Assembly: GCA_036937835.1 (NCBI GenBank)
Contig: CM072876.1
Location: forward strand, 13,904,501-13,968,500
Source: Pampus argenteus
Lineage: Eukaryota; Chordata; Actinopteri; Scombriformes; Stromateidae
Direction of reading: 5' to 3'
DNA: 64,000 nt
Position numbers and translations under genes: made by a program. Position 1 is the first letter of the stretch. Each line of letters opens with the position of its first letter. Shown piece after piece: positions 50,817-62,975 of the stretch. The notes under the pieces are model-generated. The model did no database searches, was not told the DNA's origin, and worked only from the letters and a program-made list of their open reading frames with translations.

Positions 50817-53215
50817 TTTTGCATAATATGTCTATAATAATAATGTGAATATTTAAGGAAAAAGATGCTGGGGCAGTTGTGTATAAAAAGTCTTTGTTCT
50901 GTTAATACGGAATAAAATACATAAAACTGCATTTACCATAAATGATGTTGCTTCTTCTTACAAACTGCATATTGCTGCAGTATCTGAAGGATACAGGAGG
51001 GACAAAAAGAAATGTCAAAACAGTGCACCAGATCCAAATACTGCATGTGATGGTGCCTGCGTGCCTGTGTCTTTCTGTTTCTACATCTCTCTCTCTCTCT
51101 CGGTGATCATATGATGTTGTGACTGTATCAGCCAGTTTAGTGTTGTGCACCTCTTCTTGACGGCTAAAAACGATAATCTCATTTACGTCTTGACAATGTA
51201 ATAAAGCATCTCCGAGGTCAGGCAGGGGCTAAAAAAAAAAAACGTTGGCCAACATTTACTTTAATCTTCTCGGAGCATTACTAAGTAGAGGAAGTGTCGT
51301 GACTTCTCAGCAGGCTTCAGTAAACAGGCCCTCTCGATCAATCACAAATATCTAAAGCGTTTTCCAACTGCTAATAGGAGCCAGATCGGTTCAAACCTCA
51401 GCTGATGGAGGCGAAGGTTGCTGCGAAACTGAAAAAAAAAAAAGGAATGTTTGGATAGCGAGACGTTGCCTTTTCAATAGAAGTGATGTGATGCAGAAAT
51501 GATTACCTGTAGAAAAAAAAAAAAAAAAGTTTGGCTTTCCATTGGCCATCCTGCACAGTGGATTATAAGTGAAAATCCATCATCCAGAAGAATGAAAGGC
51601 TCTTCTGGGTATAAATACTTTAAGCTCTCAAGAATTTTGAGGACTCATATCCTAAGTGAGAAAAAAGGTTTGAGAATTTCTCAAAAGGGAGGGTGGCTCT
51701 GACTCTGATTTTTTTCCCTCTGTGTTTACATGACCGTGTGTGTGTGTGTGTGTGTTTGTGCGTGTGTGCAATAATGGGTTGTGTATCTGGGCGGGTTGCG
51801 TGCGTGTTTCAGGCAATGACATTATAAACACGCTTGAATTATATCTGATTGCCTCGGTGACGCTCAGACTCCTCCAAACCCACAGTTGTACATCTGTTAT
51901 TATGACATATGAGCCGCTGACATGTTTACAGCTTCACCATAATCTGCTATAATATGACGTTACGAAATATACTTGTTTACACACAAGGACTGTTTGATTG
52001 TCGTATTTCACTGTGTCTATTTTTTTTCACACAAACTTTTCTTTATATTGGAGGTGTTGCATTTGAAATACTACTAAGCGTCACCATCATGCTGTTCTGA
52101 CGCCAGCTGCAGATTATATGCTGCATGCTGCTACTCACAAATACAAACCTGTTCTGGAGCTTGTTTCATTACATCATCATTAATGCGGTGCTTCATCTTT
52201 TTAATGCGCAGTGATATCTCTGCTTGTTTGTATGTATCGGTGTGTGTACTGCAGTAATAAGGACAGTATTGAAGTATTGCATGGATGAAAACACAGACAT
52301 AATCTCAGTGTTTGGCAGAGAACAAGAACCTGGTTGCATAACACAGATGGGAGGTTATTTCAATGGATAATCAACAAGGCTGTGCTTTACTGGAAATAAG
52401 ACTAAAAGAGTGTCTGAAAGCAGCACTTTCCATTCAGTGCAGCTGGACTTCTGTTATTCTAAACACAGGAAGGGAAATGAAGAGAGATTTTTTTTTTCTT
52501 TTACTGCAACTCCTCCCAAAAACACTGGATGAGGGTTAAGCAAGGGTCTAAATGTCCTCGGTCATGTACTGGGTCCAGAGACGTAGATTAAACTGTCATA
52601 CTGTCAACTGTCAGTATTTTTTTGGGTTTTTTTGTTTGTTGTCTTGTGCATTTTAGAGAGAACCAACATTAAATTCTATGTGTAATGAAATGTATTTTTT
52701 TTTCTTTGTGTGTTCATTATTTTCTTTGCAAAAAGAAATCTAGTTTAGCGAGGCTTCAAGTTGTGATTTTCCTTAGTTTCATTCGATCCTGTTGATAATC
52801 GCTCAGTGTTTATTGAAACATTAACGAGGTGTGCTAGAGCTGAGGATCTGTGGCGATTACACTAAATATTCTTGTGAGTGTTTTCATTAATTAACATGTA
52901 AATTGGCCGACAGGACAATTACCCAGCTAATGTTAATTTTAAATTGTTTTCATCTTGAAGCACTGAATGATTCAATGACTTCTCCCTTCAATTATTATTG
53001 TTTTTTTTATTGGGGTCAGTGGAACAAGCTGTAAGCACAACATTTGCTTATTATCACTTTATAAAGTTGTTAGCAACGTGTTAGCAAACAGTTGCCCAAC
53101 GGAGCAACATTAGTGTTATAGAAGTCCTGTTTAATATTTACGGTTGGTGCTAGATTGAATCAGCCGGAGGGAAGATTTACCAAACTCGAGATTTGACCTT
53201 GAACTAATACAAAGA

Positions 53216-53245
53216 CTTAACCTTAACCTTAACCTTAACCCTAAC
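53216..53245. repeat. Telomere-like hexamer array
   Basis: Four CTTAAC units and one CCTAAC unit in tandem, a variant of the vertebrate telomere repeat (CCCTAA). Confidence 0.8.
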
Positions 53246-55357
53246 TGCTGCATCAGTTGGATTAAGGACGTACTGCCTCTGTTTCAGCTATCTGCAGTGA
53301 CACTGAATGCACTGACAGGATACGGAGATAAAAGCCAATGGACGAGCAGGAACATTTTATTGCTAAAATATGATGTGAGACAATTGCACTGCCAAAAATC
53401 CCCGAAGTGTGGTAAATCTTTGCAGAACTGCTTCTCGACGTTTCATTGATGAGTTTTGATGTTGAGACACTGTCATGGCTCATCCTCTCGGGTTACACAG
53501 CTGTTTGCCATATGGGTCCTGCACGATGTGTATAGAATCTGGCCTAAATGCCTGCTTTACCAAACATGGGGGAAAAAAAAGAAAAGAAAAACCACAACAA
53601 GATCAAGGACAAGGTGCTTCAGCTATTACATCCAAATTGGTTGTTTGGCAAAGTTGAAAAAAACAAATGAGAATGTAAAGATGTGAATTCAAAGATTGCA
53701 AATGATCAGATGGCCAATTTCTACATTAAAGGCCAAATCCAAGAGCTTATAGAAAAGCAACCGTGGTAGCGTGGAGGTTGCTATGGGAACCAAGGAAAGT
53801 CACGTACCGAACCGAACGTACATTATATCGCTAGTGGATACAGTACTGGACGTGATTTTGCGGGGTAAAGTTTGGCAATATTACAGTAACAATGACAGAT
53901 TGTGTTGCGTAATGTTCTTATTTATGCACTAATTATATCTTGCCAGGCTTCAATAACTGAGAATATACTGGAATTAGCGTCAGTCCTACAGCCGGTAACT
54001 GTCGACTAATCTTTTCATCTTTTCATCCAAACTCCAACCACATGGTTATAATAATAATACATTTTTTCCCCCCTACTGCCACGCAAAGCAAACAAACAAT
54101 ACTTTTTATGGTTTTATGTATTAAACATTAGGTTAATTGAAACAACTTGACTTCAGGGTGTCGGAGAAAAATTTGTTTTCCGAGAGAAGTTTAGTTTTCC
54201 TCTGGTGCAAGGAAACAGTCTTATTACGAGCTGGGCAAATGCTCAAACACAGGTGTGTGACAAGGCTGGATTTTTGGTTGTATGCGTTGATATTATTTTC
54301 TCTTTGGCCACCCCACCATTACAGTGAAACTTTCCTTTCCATCCCATATGTTTGGAGAACTTTATCCAGCGAAATCTGGCAAAAGTAAACAGGTGCTGCT
54401 GCTTAGATCTCAAAGAAAAGACTTTCGATGCCCTCGACGTCTCAACATTGTGTTGACCAACACCGGTGCTTCTATCTGGTGCTGGTTCATCAAACATGTC
54501 TGGTTTAAACACTAAATAGCTCAACATTCGGGGAAAGTATTCATATTTTTAAACTTTGGAGCAAGCCCATATCTCTTAACAGTCTCTGTGCGTAGCCAAG
54601 CTAATCACTAGTCCATTCATCCATATCCGTAGCCTATTCAAAGAGATTAGTATGAATGTTCCCATCTATGTCTTATAAAAAAAAAATACAATTAGGCACA
54701 ATTTAACGCAAATAAGCTGTCTTACATGCAAGGCTCTAACTACATTACCACGACCACATCCTATTCATTCTCCCAACCTCAAGGGGAAACCTCAGTATGA
54801 GGACACATAAAGGGTTCACAGACATGACTTTTCCATCATCTGACACGAATCTGCAAACACTCTGCCGCCCTCGTCGCTTCAGTCACTGCCAACACAAATA
54901 GTGCCACAAGCTGGATCACTGGAAGAGTTCAAAAGGTCTGCGTAGGAACTTTCTTCAAGTCCAACGCAGATCTGCGTTTAGCCTTAAAGCCCACCAACAA
55001 TATGTTGTGTACAGTGAGAAAATTTCCATATCAGTGTGCTAGACATTGATTACAGCGACCAGATATTCAACCAATAGAGACCTCCTGCCATAACATTACT
55101 TATACCTAAATAACAAAATAATGCTTGTTTTTTTTTTGTTTTTTTTACCATGACAAATTTGATTAGTTTTTTCGGTTGCTTAAAATATATTTATACTAAC
55201 AAGTCTAAGTGGTATTGTTTGAACCTTATATTGCATTTAGAACATTATATGACGCCATAGTGCCGACCTTTTCAATCCTAGACCAATCTAATGAATTTAT
55301 TTTGAAAGGCACTTGCTGACTCACTGTACATATTGCAGCAGGTGTGAACCCCGTCCT

Positions 55358-55384
55358 CACACACACACACACACACACACACAC
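55358..55384. repeat. (CA)n microsatellite
   Basis: Perfect CA run; a GT run follows at about 55497-55527. Confidence 0.9.
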
Positions 55385-58300
55385 TGAATATTAGTTACCT
55401 GAACCAGAGTGAAAGACCAAGTGTGTTTTTACAGCTGTCTACGTAATGAGCTCTTTCAGGGTCTGTCAAGTCAACAGTTAGCTAACGTCTAACATTGTGT
55501 GTGTATGTGTGTGTGTGTGTGTGTGTATGTATGTTGGTCTGGGTTGGGTAATGTGTCCCTGTGCCACCTCCCAGTCCCGGCAGATCTAATGTCATATGAC
55601 TGAACTCACACAGCCTGACCTGGGAGTCAAAGTGACAGAAGGCTGGGAGAAAGACAAATATAAGACCAAGTCAAGGTCTTTATGCACCTTGTGTTTTTGC
55701 AGTGTTTTCCACTCTCAAGCCATGCACAGGCATGACATCATATCGCTGAATCAGCACAAAGAAATGCTCCTGCGGGGCACGTTAGGTAACAAACCATCAC
55801 AGCTACTCAATCCACTTCACAGCCAATCAGCTTTTAAGCGTTCATGTGGAAAGAGGTGTTATATCCTGGTCAATAATAGCTTTTAAAACACAAAAATAAA
55901 TGGTCAATTATGATGTTAGAGCGTTTAGCCTGATGTGAAACCAGTAAAAGTGAAAGAATTATACATATATGAAATGGTGAAATATATTCCACCTGGGAAA
56001 GTCAGACCTGGCAGATGTTTCAGGACGCACATCTGGACCCTGGGTTTATGCTGGCCCAGCCGGGTGTTTTTCACTACACCTAAAACACACTATGTCCTCC
56101 TTTCACACTTTCTCACTACATTTGACAAAGGGCTTCTCTTTTTCTTTCTTTTTCATGTTCTACCTTCACTGCTGGGGTTTCTTTTGACAGAATTATACCT
56201 TCAGGTTAATGAAATCCTTTCAAAAAAAACCTGGACAAACACAAAGCTGCAAGATAAAAACACTGCTGCTTTTCTAAGTCGCCAAAGTTGACACTTCGGA
56301 GGTTCCCACCTGACTAACTCCTGGTGAACATTTGTGTAGATCCTTTGTGTGTTCTATGAGAGTAGCTTTACAGGAGTCTAGGATTAGATATGCTGAACCA
56401 CTATAATAAGCACAAAAACAATAATTAAGTTCCTTAAAAACTGCAGTAGCAGCAATTTTTTAAGTTGTCAAATATACCTCGCAAGTAGACGTGCAGAGTA
56501 CAAGGCAAACCGAAATTAACAAGTGATTCCAGCCAATTTCAACCGGCCGAGGTTCCCCTGCCCTGTTTCTCATATTACTCAAGTGCACCTCAAGTTTGAT
56601 TGCGGCTGCCTGACAGTCCAGATCGTGGCATACTGCTGTAACTGATGCCTGAAGCCACGGGGGTCCAGAGGTATTCTTTCCCACAATAAATTAGTGTTTA
56701 CCTCAAAACCTTAAAAATGCTCCTAGTAAGAAGAAATCCCAGGTTTGAGCCTGCTGTGAGCAACCTTGTCGGGAGTGTCTTGGGCCGTACAGATAACTGC
56801 AAATATTTTGTCAGTCTAATTATTCCTTCTGCTCTTTCATTTATTCTGTCATGTTTATTGTGTCTCCCATTGTCTCTTTGCTTTCTCAGTGTCTGTTTGT
56901 GGCTGGATGTGGTGACATCTGTAATACGGTGCCCTGCGAATTAATCCGCCTACAGTTTAGCAACAGTCTTGCTGATTTATGGCTCCACATGTGGGAATAA
57001 TTAAAATTTATCGGCTGGAGGTCTCCCCTTACCACAAAAAGGCAGAGAAATGGTGCGAGTCAGATGGAAGGATATACTTTAGGCATTCAGCTGGATTTTA
57101 TCTCAGCCATATTTCCCGGCATCAACATTCAGAAATGGCACTGATTTTATGCTTTTGCTCAAGGCTTTTGAGGTGAAATCCAGCCGTGACTTAAGTAATT
57201 AAGAGTAATTATTCATACTTTTATTGGTGGATTCTTGAAGGAAGGGACTGTTTTAAATTATTGACACCACCGCTCCCTTTTCTTCACAGGGAAGCAATAG
57301 GACTGCATTGCTTTGCAGGTACAGTAGGATACGCACAGCTGTTAAAAAAAAAAAGAAGCTTTTATTGAAGTTCAATGCAAGCCAGTCACATTTCATAACA
57401 ACACACAGTTTTACAAAATATACTATGCTTCCCTTTTTGTAAAGCTACTTTTCTGCGATATAAATGAATATTTGCGAATATTTATCGTAACCCTTTTAAA
57501 AGTGATTACTCCATTATCACACTTGATTTAAGTAGAAACTGTGACATTTGCAACTTGTGTCGCAGAAAAATTAAACTGTAACTCCGCACTGCCGTTGTGT
57601 TAATCATGCCTCTTAAAGAAATATTATATTTATATTTTGTAATATATGCTTATTCACTTTGTTTCTGAGTTAAATGAGAAGACCAATGTCACTCTTGTGT
57701 TTAGCATAAAGATGAGAAACAGTATATTATTAGTCATATTTCTATTATTAGTATTATCATTAGTCATAATTTTACTATTATGAGGTCCCGAGCGGTGTAA
57801 AACCTATTGTACTTTGAATGTTTATTATTATTCCTGCACATGCATTTCCCCAATTTTCGCCCCTTTCCTGTGCGTGAAAAGTTGATTTGTCATGGCAGGG
57901 ACGTGCAACCTTTTCCGAATAGCGATTCTGGTGGGCATTCACACACGACACGTGCAAAATGACTCTGTAGCGCCCCCTACAAAGTTGCAAAAATCCCATA
58001 GGGAAAGTCGACGACTTTCTCATACCTCAACGAAACTCAGAAAACATGTTTAGCATACTCATAAAATAAAAAAAAAGCCTCTTGGGCAGAAGCTCAAATT
58101 CCAACAGGAAGCCGGCCATCGATCTGTAAAGTAAAACAAATCAAAATATTTCTAAAAAAAACTCTGTTGGAGTCATGTTGAATTCTGTTGTGAATTTTTC
58201 GATTGTCATTGATGCTCTTGTGTCACCTCATGTATCACATAATCGATGATGTCATATATGACACAGCGTGCAATAACTCTGCCTTGGGTCCCCCACCTCT

Positions 58301-59094
58301 GTCGCTCTGTGATTGAGGACCCTTTCCATCTTTGTAGCTAGTCACACACGCACAGAACTTCTGAGAAAATACCGCCTGCTAAAAAAGGACTTTTTAAAAA
58401 AAGCCTCTTTATCTAAGGAAATGAAAAAAAAAACAACACATGGACAATGAAACAAAATGGAAAAAAAATCAATGGAAATACAATGGAACAAAATCAGCAA
58501 AGAAGTGGAAGAAAAAAATAATATAATTCTTGGAGCATGATGGCAACAGTAAGATAACAACAGGAAAGAAGGAGACAATTACAAAGAGCAAAAATGAATG
58601 AATGATTGTTTTGCTTCCAACAGCCAGCTCCAGTTTCACAACTTGTTTGTAGGTTTCAGCCCAAAAAGATGATCAACGTTCTACCATCTGATTAATGTGC
58701 ATTATATTTTACGTTTAAACATTACATTTCAAACATGACATAACTTGATGTCAAGGACAATAAAAGTGAGCGATGTTCAACAATGCTGTGCGTCACACGT
58801 CATTTCCAACATGCGCTGTCTTTTCCACCACATGGCTTTGGATTGTAGAGCACCAGAACACCTGGAGAAACCCGATATAGACACAGCGAGAGCATCACCG
58901 TACATGTATACTGCTTATCAATAAACAGCAGAAAAATGGTCTTTTCCAATCACACTCAGTACTATTGATTACCTTGCAGTCAAACTGTCTACAGCGCTGC
59001 ATTGTCTGCTCATTGTGTTTCCTGCCATGAAAGAATGGCGCTCAATGTACTGTAAATCCATCCAGCCAATTGTCTGTGTAGATTCTCACTCATC

Positions 59095-59300
59095 CAGGTC
59101 AGTTTGAAGATGTTTCACCTTTCATCCAAAAGGCTGAAGGATGGAAACCAGGAGCTATATCTCTGCATCACAGAGGGTGGAGCTCCAGACCACACCCCTC
59201 ATTCCGTAACAAAGGGTCACATGAGTCACCCTTCAAGGTGTGAATTAGGATGAGAGTCGTTGTGGTCACATGATCCAGAGATTGAGATTCACTCCATCGA
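59095..59300. repeat. Dispersed teleost repeat, probable
   Basis: CTCACTCATCCAGGTCAGTTTGAAGATGTTTC-type sequence (in part CATCCAGGTCAGTTTGA) and a C-rich GGTGGAGCTCCAGACC part resemble a repeat frequent in fish genomes. Confidence 0.5.
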
Positions 59301-59499
59301 CTTCAATCCACTTCTAACACATAAAGAACAAGTTGGTGAAGCTACACGATGAACGCCATGACGTTACGACTAACGGTCTTTGCTTGGCGTCGTAGTGATT
59401 TTCGATCATTCGCCAGAAAATCATGTTTGGCATTTTGACGCCTTTACAAAACTCGTATCATCTTCAATTATTATAGTTATTGCTGCTGTTGGTTATCTC

Positions 59500-59660
59500 T
59501 GTGATTCTCAATCTAACCGGTCAAGGCAGATCACAGAGCCAGGCTCTATTTAAGGTTTTCCTTGCCACTGTCCCAAATGTTTGGTCATGGGCAAATTATC
59601 CTTCTCAACATTTATTGTGATTTGGCGTTATATAAATAAAATTGACTTGACTTGACATAA
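59500..59660. repeat. Retroposon 3'-end fragment, probable
   Basis: TTTTCCTTGCCACTGTC followed by GTGATTTGGCGTTATATAAA and a TTGACTTGACTTGAC tail, a typical teleost retroposon end. Confidence 0.65.
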
Positions 59661-60671
59661 AGACTGAAAGCATAAGGAAACAGCTGGGCTGTCTGAAGTC
59701 CAAAAACAGACCTACTAGCTACTCTAAAACTTGTAAAATGGCAACTTGTGATTTTAGGATTTTAGCTAGCTGTTTCCCCCTGCCCAGGGTCTATATGCTA
59801 AGATAGGCTAATGGCTAATCCTGCTCTCATTTAATGTGATCTTGCATTTCTATGTCTATGTTTTTTTTATGATAATTGTATCCTCTTATACATCTGGCTG
59901 ATAATAAGGTTTGACTTGACTTAGGGCACAAACATTAGAGCGGCATCAATCTTCCTATCTTCTTAAGATAGAAAGTGGTTTCTTCCTCAAGTCAAGAGGT
60001 CAAGAAGTAATTTTTTCATTCTTACTTTTTCAATAGCAACAACAGAAGTGAACATATCATACAATCTAAAATCGGTTAATGGTCATCAGAGAATTCTACT
60101 GGAAATTCAGACTGAAAGACCCTTAACTCTGTATTATTTAAACACACTTAAAAAAATGTTTTACCAGCAGATGAGAAAAAGCTTCAGAGTACCTGCTCTG
60201 AAATAATATTGACAAAATGCTTATATTTTACTCCTAAAGAACCAATAAAGTGCCATCCATCGGAAAAGGATGTGTCAACATGAATATAATGTAAAAGGAA
60301 GCGGATATTTTTTGTGTCCTTATACTAGTGCATGAGAGTGTAAACCCCTGGATGGATTCTCCCCATGTGGTTCGGGTGGCTCCACAACAACTCCACACAT
60401 CTTCTTTCCTTCGGGCACATTCAAATTCAATAATGAGTATGATTTCTCACTATCTATTTAAAGTTTTTCACTCCAGTAAAAGCTCATTGTGTGAAGTGTA
60501 GAATTGGTTTGGCTATGAAGTTCTCCACTGTCTTGCATAATCCCATAGAAAAATAGAGTTTTTCTCTTTATCAGCTGTTGCATCACCAGTCACGATGGAT
60601 AATATTCCTTTAGTTTGTAGCTGTCAATGATTCTTTAGTGCCTTATAAATCATCTTTGAGTCCTACTGTCT

Positions 60672-62937
60672 CTAGACAGCAGGAGGCTTGGTTAGCTCCT
60701 GGGTGTTGATTTGGTCATGGGGATACGGCAATCCTGGAAGTCCACGGGGTCCAGGGATTCCTGGTGGTCCAGGCGGCCCAACTGGCCCTGTTTTTCCTCT
60801 TGGCCCTGGTAGCCCATTGATGCCTGGTCGTCCTTCCTGGCCCGGGACCCCTTGCAATCCTGTTGGTCCTGGGAGCCCATCCTTACCAAGAGGTCCCATG
60901 TCACCTTTCTGGCCCCTCACACCTTTCGGTCCTGGCTGACCAAAAGAACCTTTCTCTCCTTTGAGGCCTGGTGGCCCTTTATTGCCACTGGGGCCTGTTT
61001 CACCTGGTGCGCCTTTAAGCCCAGGAGACCCCTTCTCTCCAAGGGATCCACGACTTCCTATGGGACCTCGATCACCTTTGCTCCCAGTCTGTCCCACAGA
61101 TCCCTTTGTACCAGTCTCACCACGGTTCCCTTTGGGCCCTGGTGGTCCTGGAGCACCTGTTGAGAGAAGATGATGAGCTGAAGTTGAAAAGTAAAGTGTA
61201 CACATGCATTCATTTTGTATTACATACCATAGCATCTATTGTACCTTTTAGTATAGTGAAGTTTTTTATGATCTGTGTATGGTGTCTGTCTACCAGCTTC
61301 ATCTCCTCCATCACCATGGACAGATTTCTGACATCCACATCGAGTCGGACATTTAACAACATGTTCTGCTGCCTCAGTGTGTCGGCCAAGTGGAGGAGTA
61401 ATAACACTGTGTTGTTCATGTTCTGTAGAAAGTAGAGGAGAGGAGATGTGAGAATAAAGACATGATAAGAACACAAATAACAAGGAAGAGAGAGTACTAG
61501 AACGACAATGAAAAGGATAAATCAAATCAAGATTATGTACATGTCTAGACTGTGTCAAAAATGTACTAGTGAGATAAATGTAACCACTTTGTCATAAACA
61601 TATCAAAGTATGCCAGGAAAAAAAAATCACATTTACACTAAGGCATACTACCAAATATGTGGCCAAGAAATCAACTGCATCATGATTTGTACATTTCAAA
61701 TTCCTGAACTGCCACTCAAGTAAGCAGTGTGTCTAAGGCTGTATGCAGATGACACTCTATTTGGTAAAGCTAAAGGACTTCAACTCTAACCTGAATATTT
61801 TTTGTGTGTATAATTGTATTTGTCTTTAGATACGTTAGCATCAAGTCAGATTTAGATTTCTTATGTAGTTCCAACCTGTAGATCTTCCATTTGTCTGTTT
61901 AGGCGGCCTTGGCAGGTTGAGCTCTCAATGTTGATATACTTATACATGCTCTGGACATGGCTGACGGTGGCATTGATGCTGGAAGATACTGTGGCAATCT
62001 CCATCTCAATGGAGTTCAGACGACCATCCAAGGCAGAGAAACGCTCACCTGTCCGGTTCTCGTAGTACCTAAAAGGTTTGGTTGAGTGAGGGTTTCTTCC
62101 TGTACAGATATTGTTACTTCTAAATGATAATACTCTTTCTTGCTTGTTAGCGTGTATACTAATCACTTTGAAATGGGATTTACCTCCCATTTGGGGTCAA
62201 AAACTCTCATGCGATGAATTTTGTTGTATGGAAGGGTTCATTTTAGAGTTAAAGTTAGAAATATACTAAAGTCAAAGGACAGGGTAAACATCCAGTTAGC
62301 ATCTAAGGAATTAATGCATTAATCTATTAGGCAATCGACAGAAAATGTATGATTTTTCAACATTTTAAAAGCAAATATGTCAAATTTGAGGATTTGATAT
62401 ATATGTATATATTAGTACAAATCTCTGTGCATGTGTATTACCTGGAATGGTATTGAAGGTCATGCATGTTCTCCTCATGTTCATCCATGAAAGAGGTCGC
62501 ATTATCAAGCTGCATCTGCAGGTTTGTCACCTGAAAAACCACACACATACTGTATGTAGTACTTCTATACTTGTGAGGACCCACTGACATAATGCTAGTC
62601 CCTAACCATCACAACTAATCCCAACCGTTTCCTCAGTTTTGAAGAGTCTTCGCCCTCCAAAAATGTTGTTGCCCAAAAATTTTTAATTGGTCTCCAAATT
62701 GGTGTACAAGTACAAAAGCACACACAACTGGTGTTTAAGCTGCAGATACATGTTTTCATTCTCCACCTGTTTGCACAGTTCACAGGATTCTTTTTTTTTT
62801 GTTTTTGTTTTTTTTATTGTTTTCTCATCACATACTATAAAACCTGTTTGTAATAATGATCTAGACGGAAAAATACTTAACTTGCATCCAGATCCTAAAC
62901 CCGATCTGTTCATGAATATATATGAATCTAAATAAGT

Positions 62938-62975
<38 letters not shown>

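Larger units (their letters stand above)
46542..60671. other. Gene-poor interval between ak7 and scara3
   Basis: About 14 kb without a convincing gene. It holds many (CA)n/(TG)n tracts (dense at 48967-49688), (GTT)n, (ATG)n, a telomere-like hexamer array at 53216-53245, dispersed repeats near 59.1-59.7 kb, and non-repetitive AT-rich blocks with homeobox-type motifs (51160-51420, 52780-52960, 56950-57250) that look like regulatory DNA. A promoter-like and exon-like cluster is at 53.76-54.25 kb (see findings). The scara3 3'UTR occupies an unknown length at the right end; a candidate minus-strand AATAAA is at 59616-59611. Confidence 0.5.

Noticed and set aside
54137..54527. Overlapping 60-95 codon ORFs on both strands
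   Set aside because: No similarity recognised and no consistent splice-compatible continuation; kept only as part of the exon-like finding.
60688..61173. Plus-strand proline/glycine-rich ORFs
   Set aside because: Antisense of the collagen triplets of the scara3-like gene.
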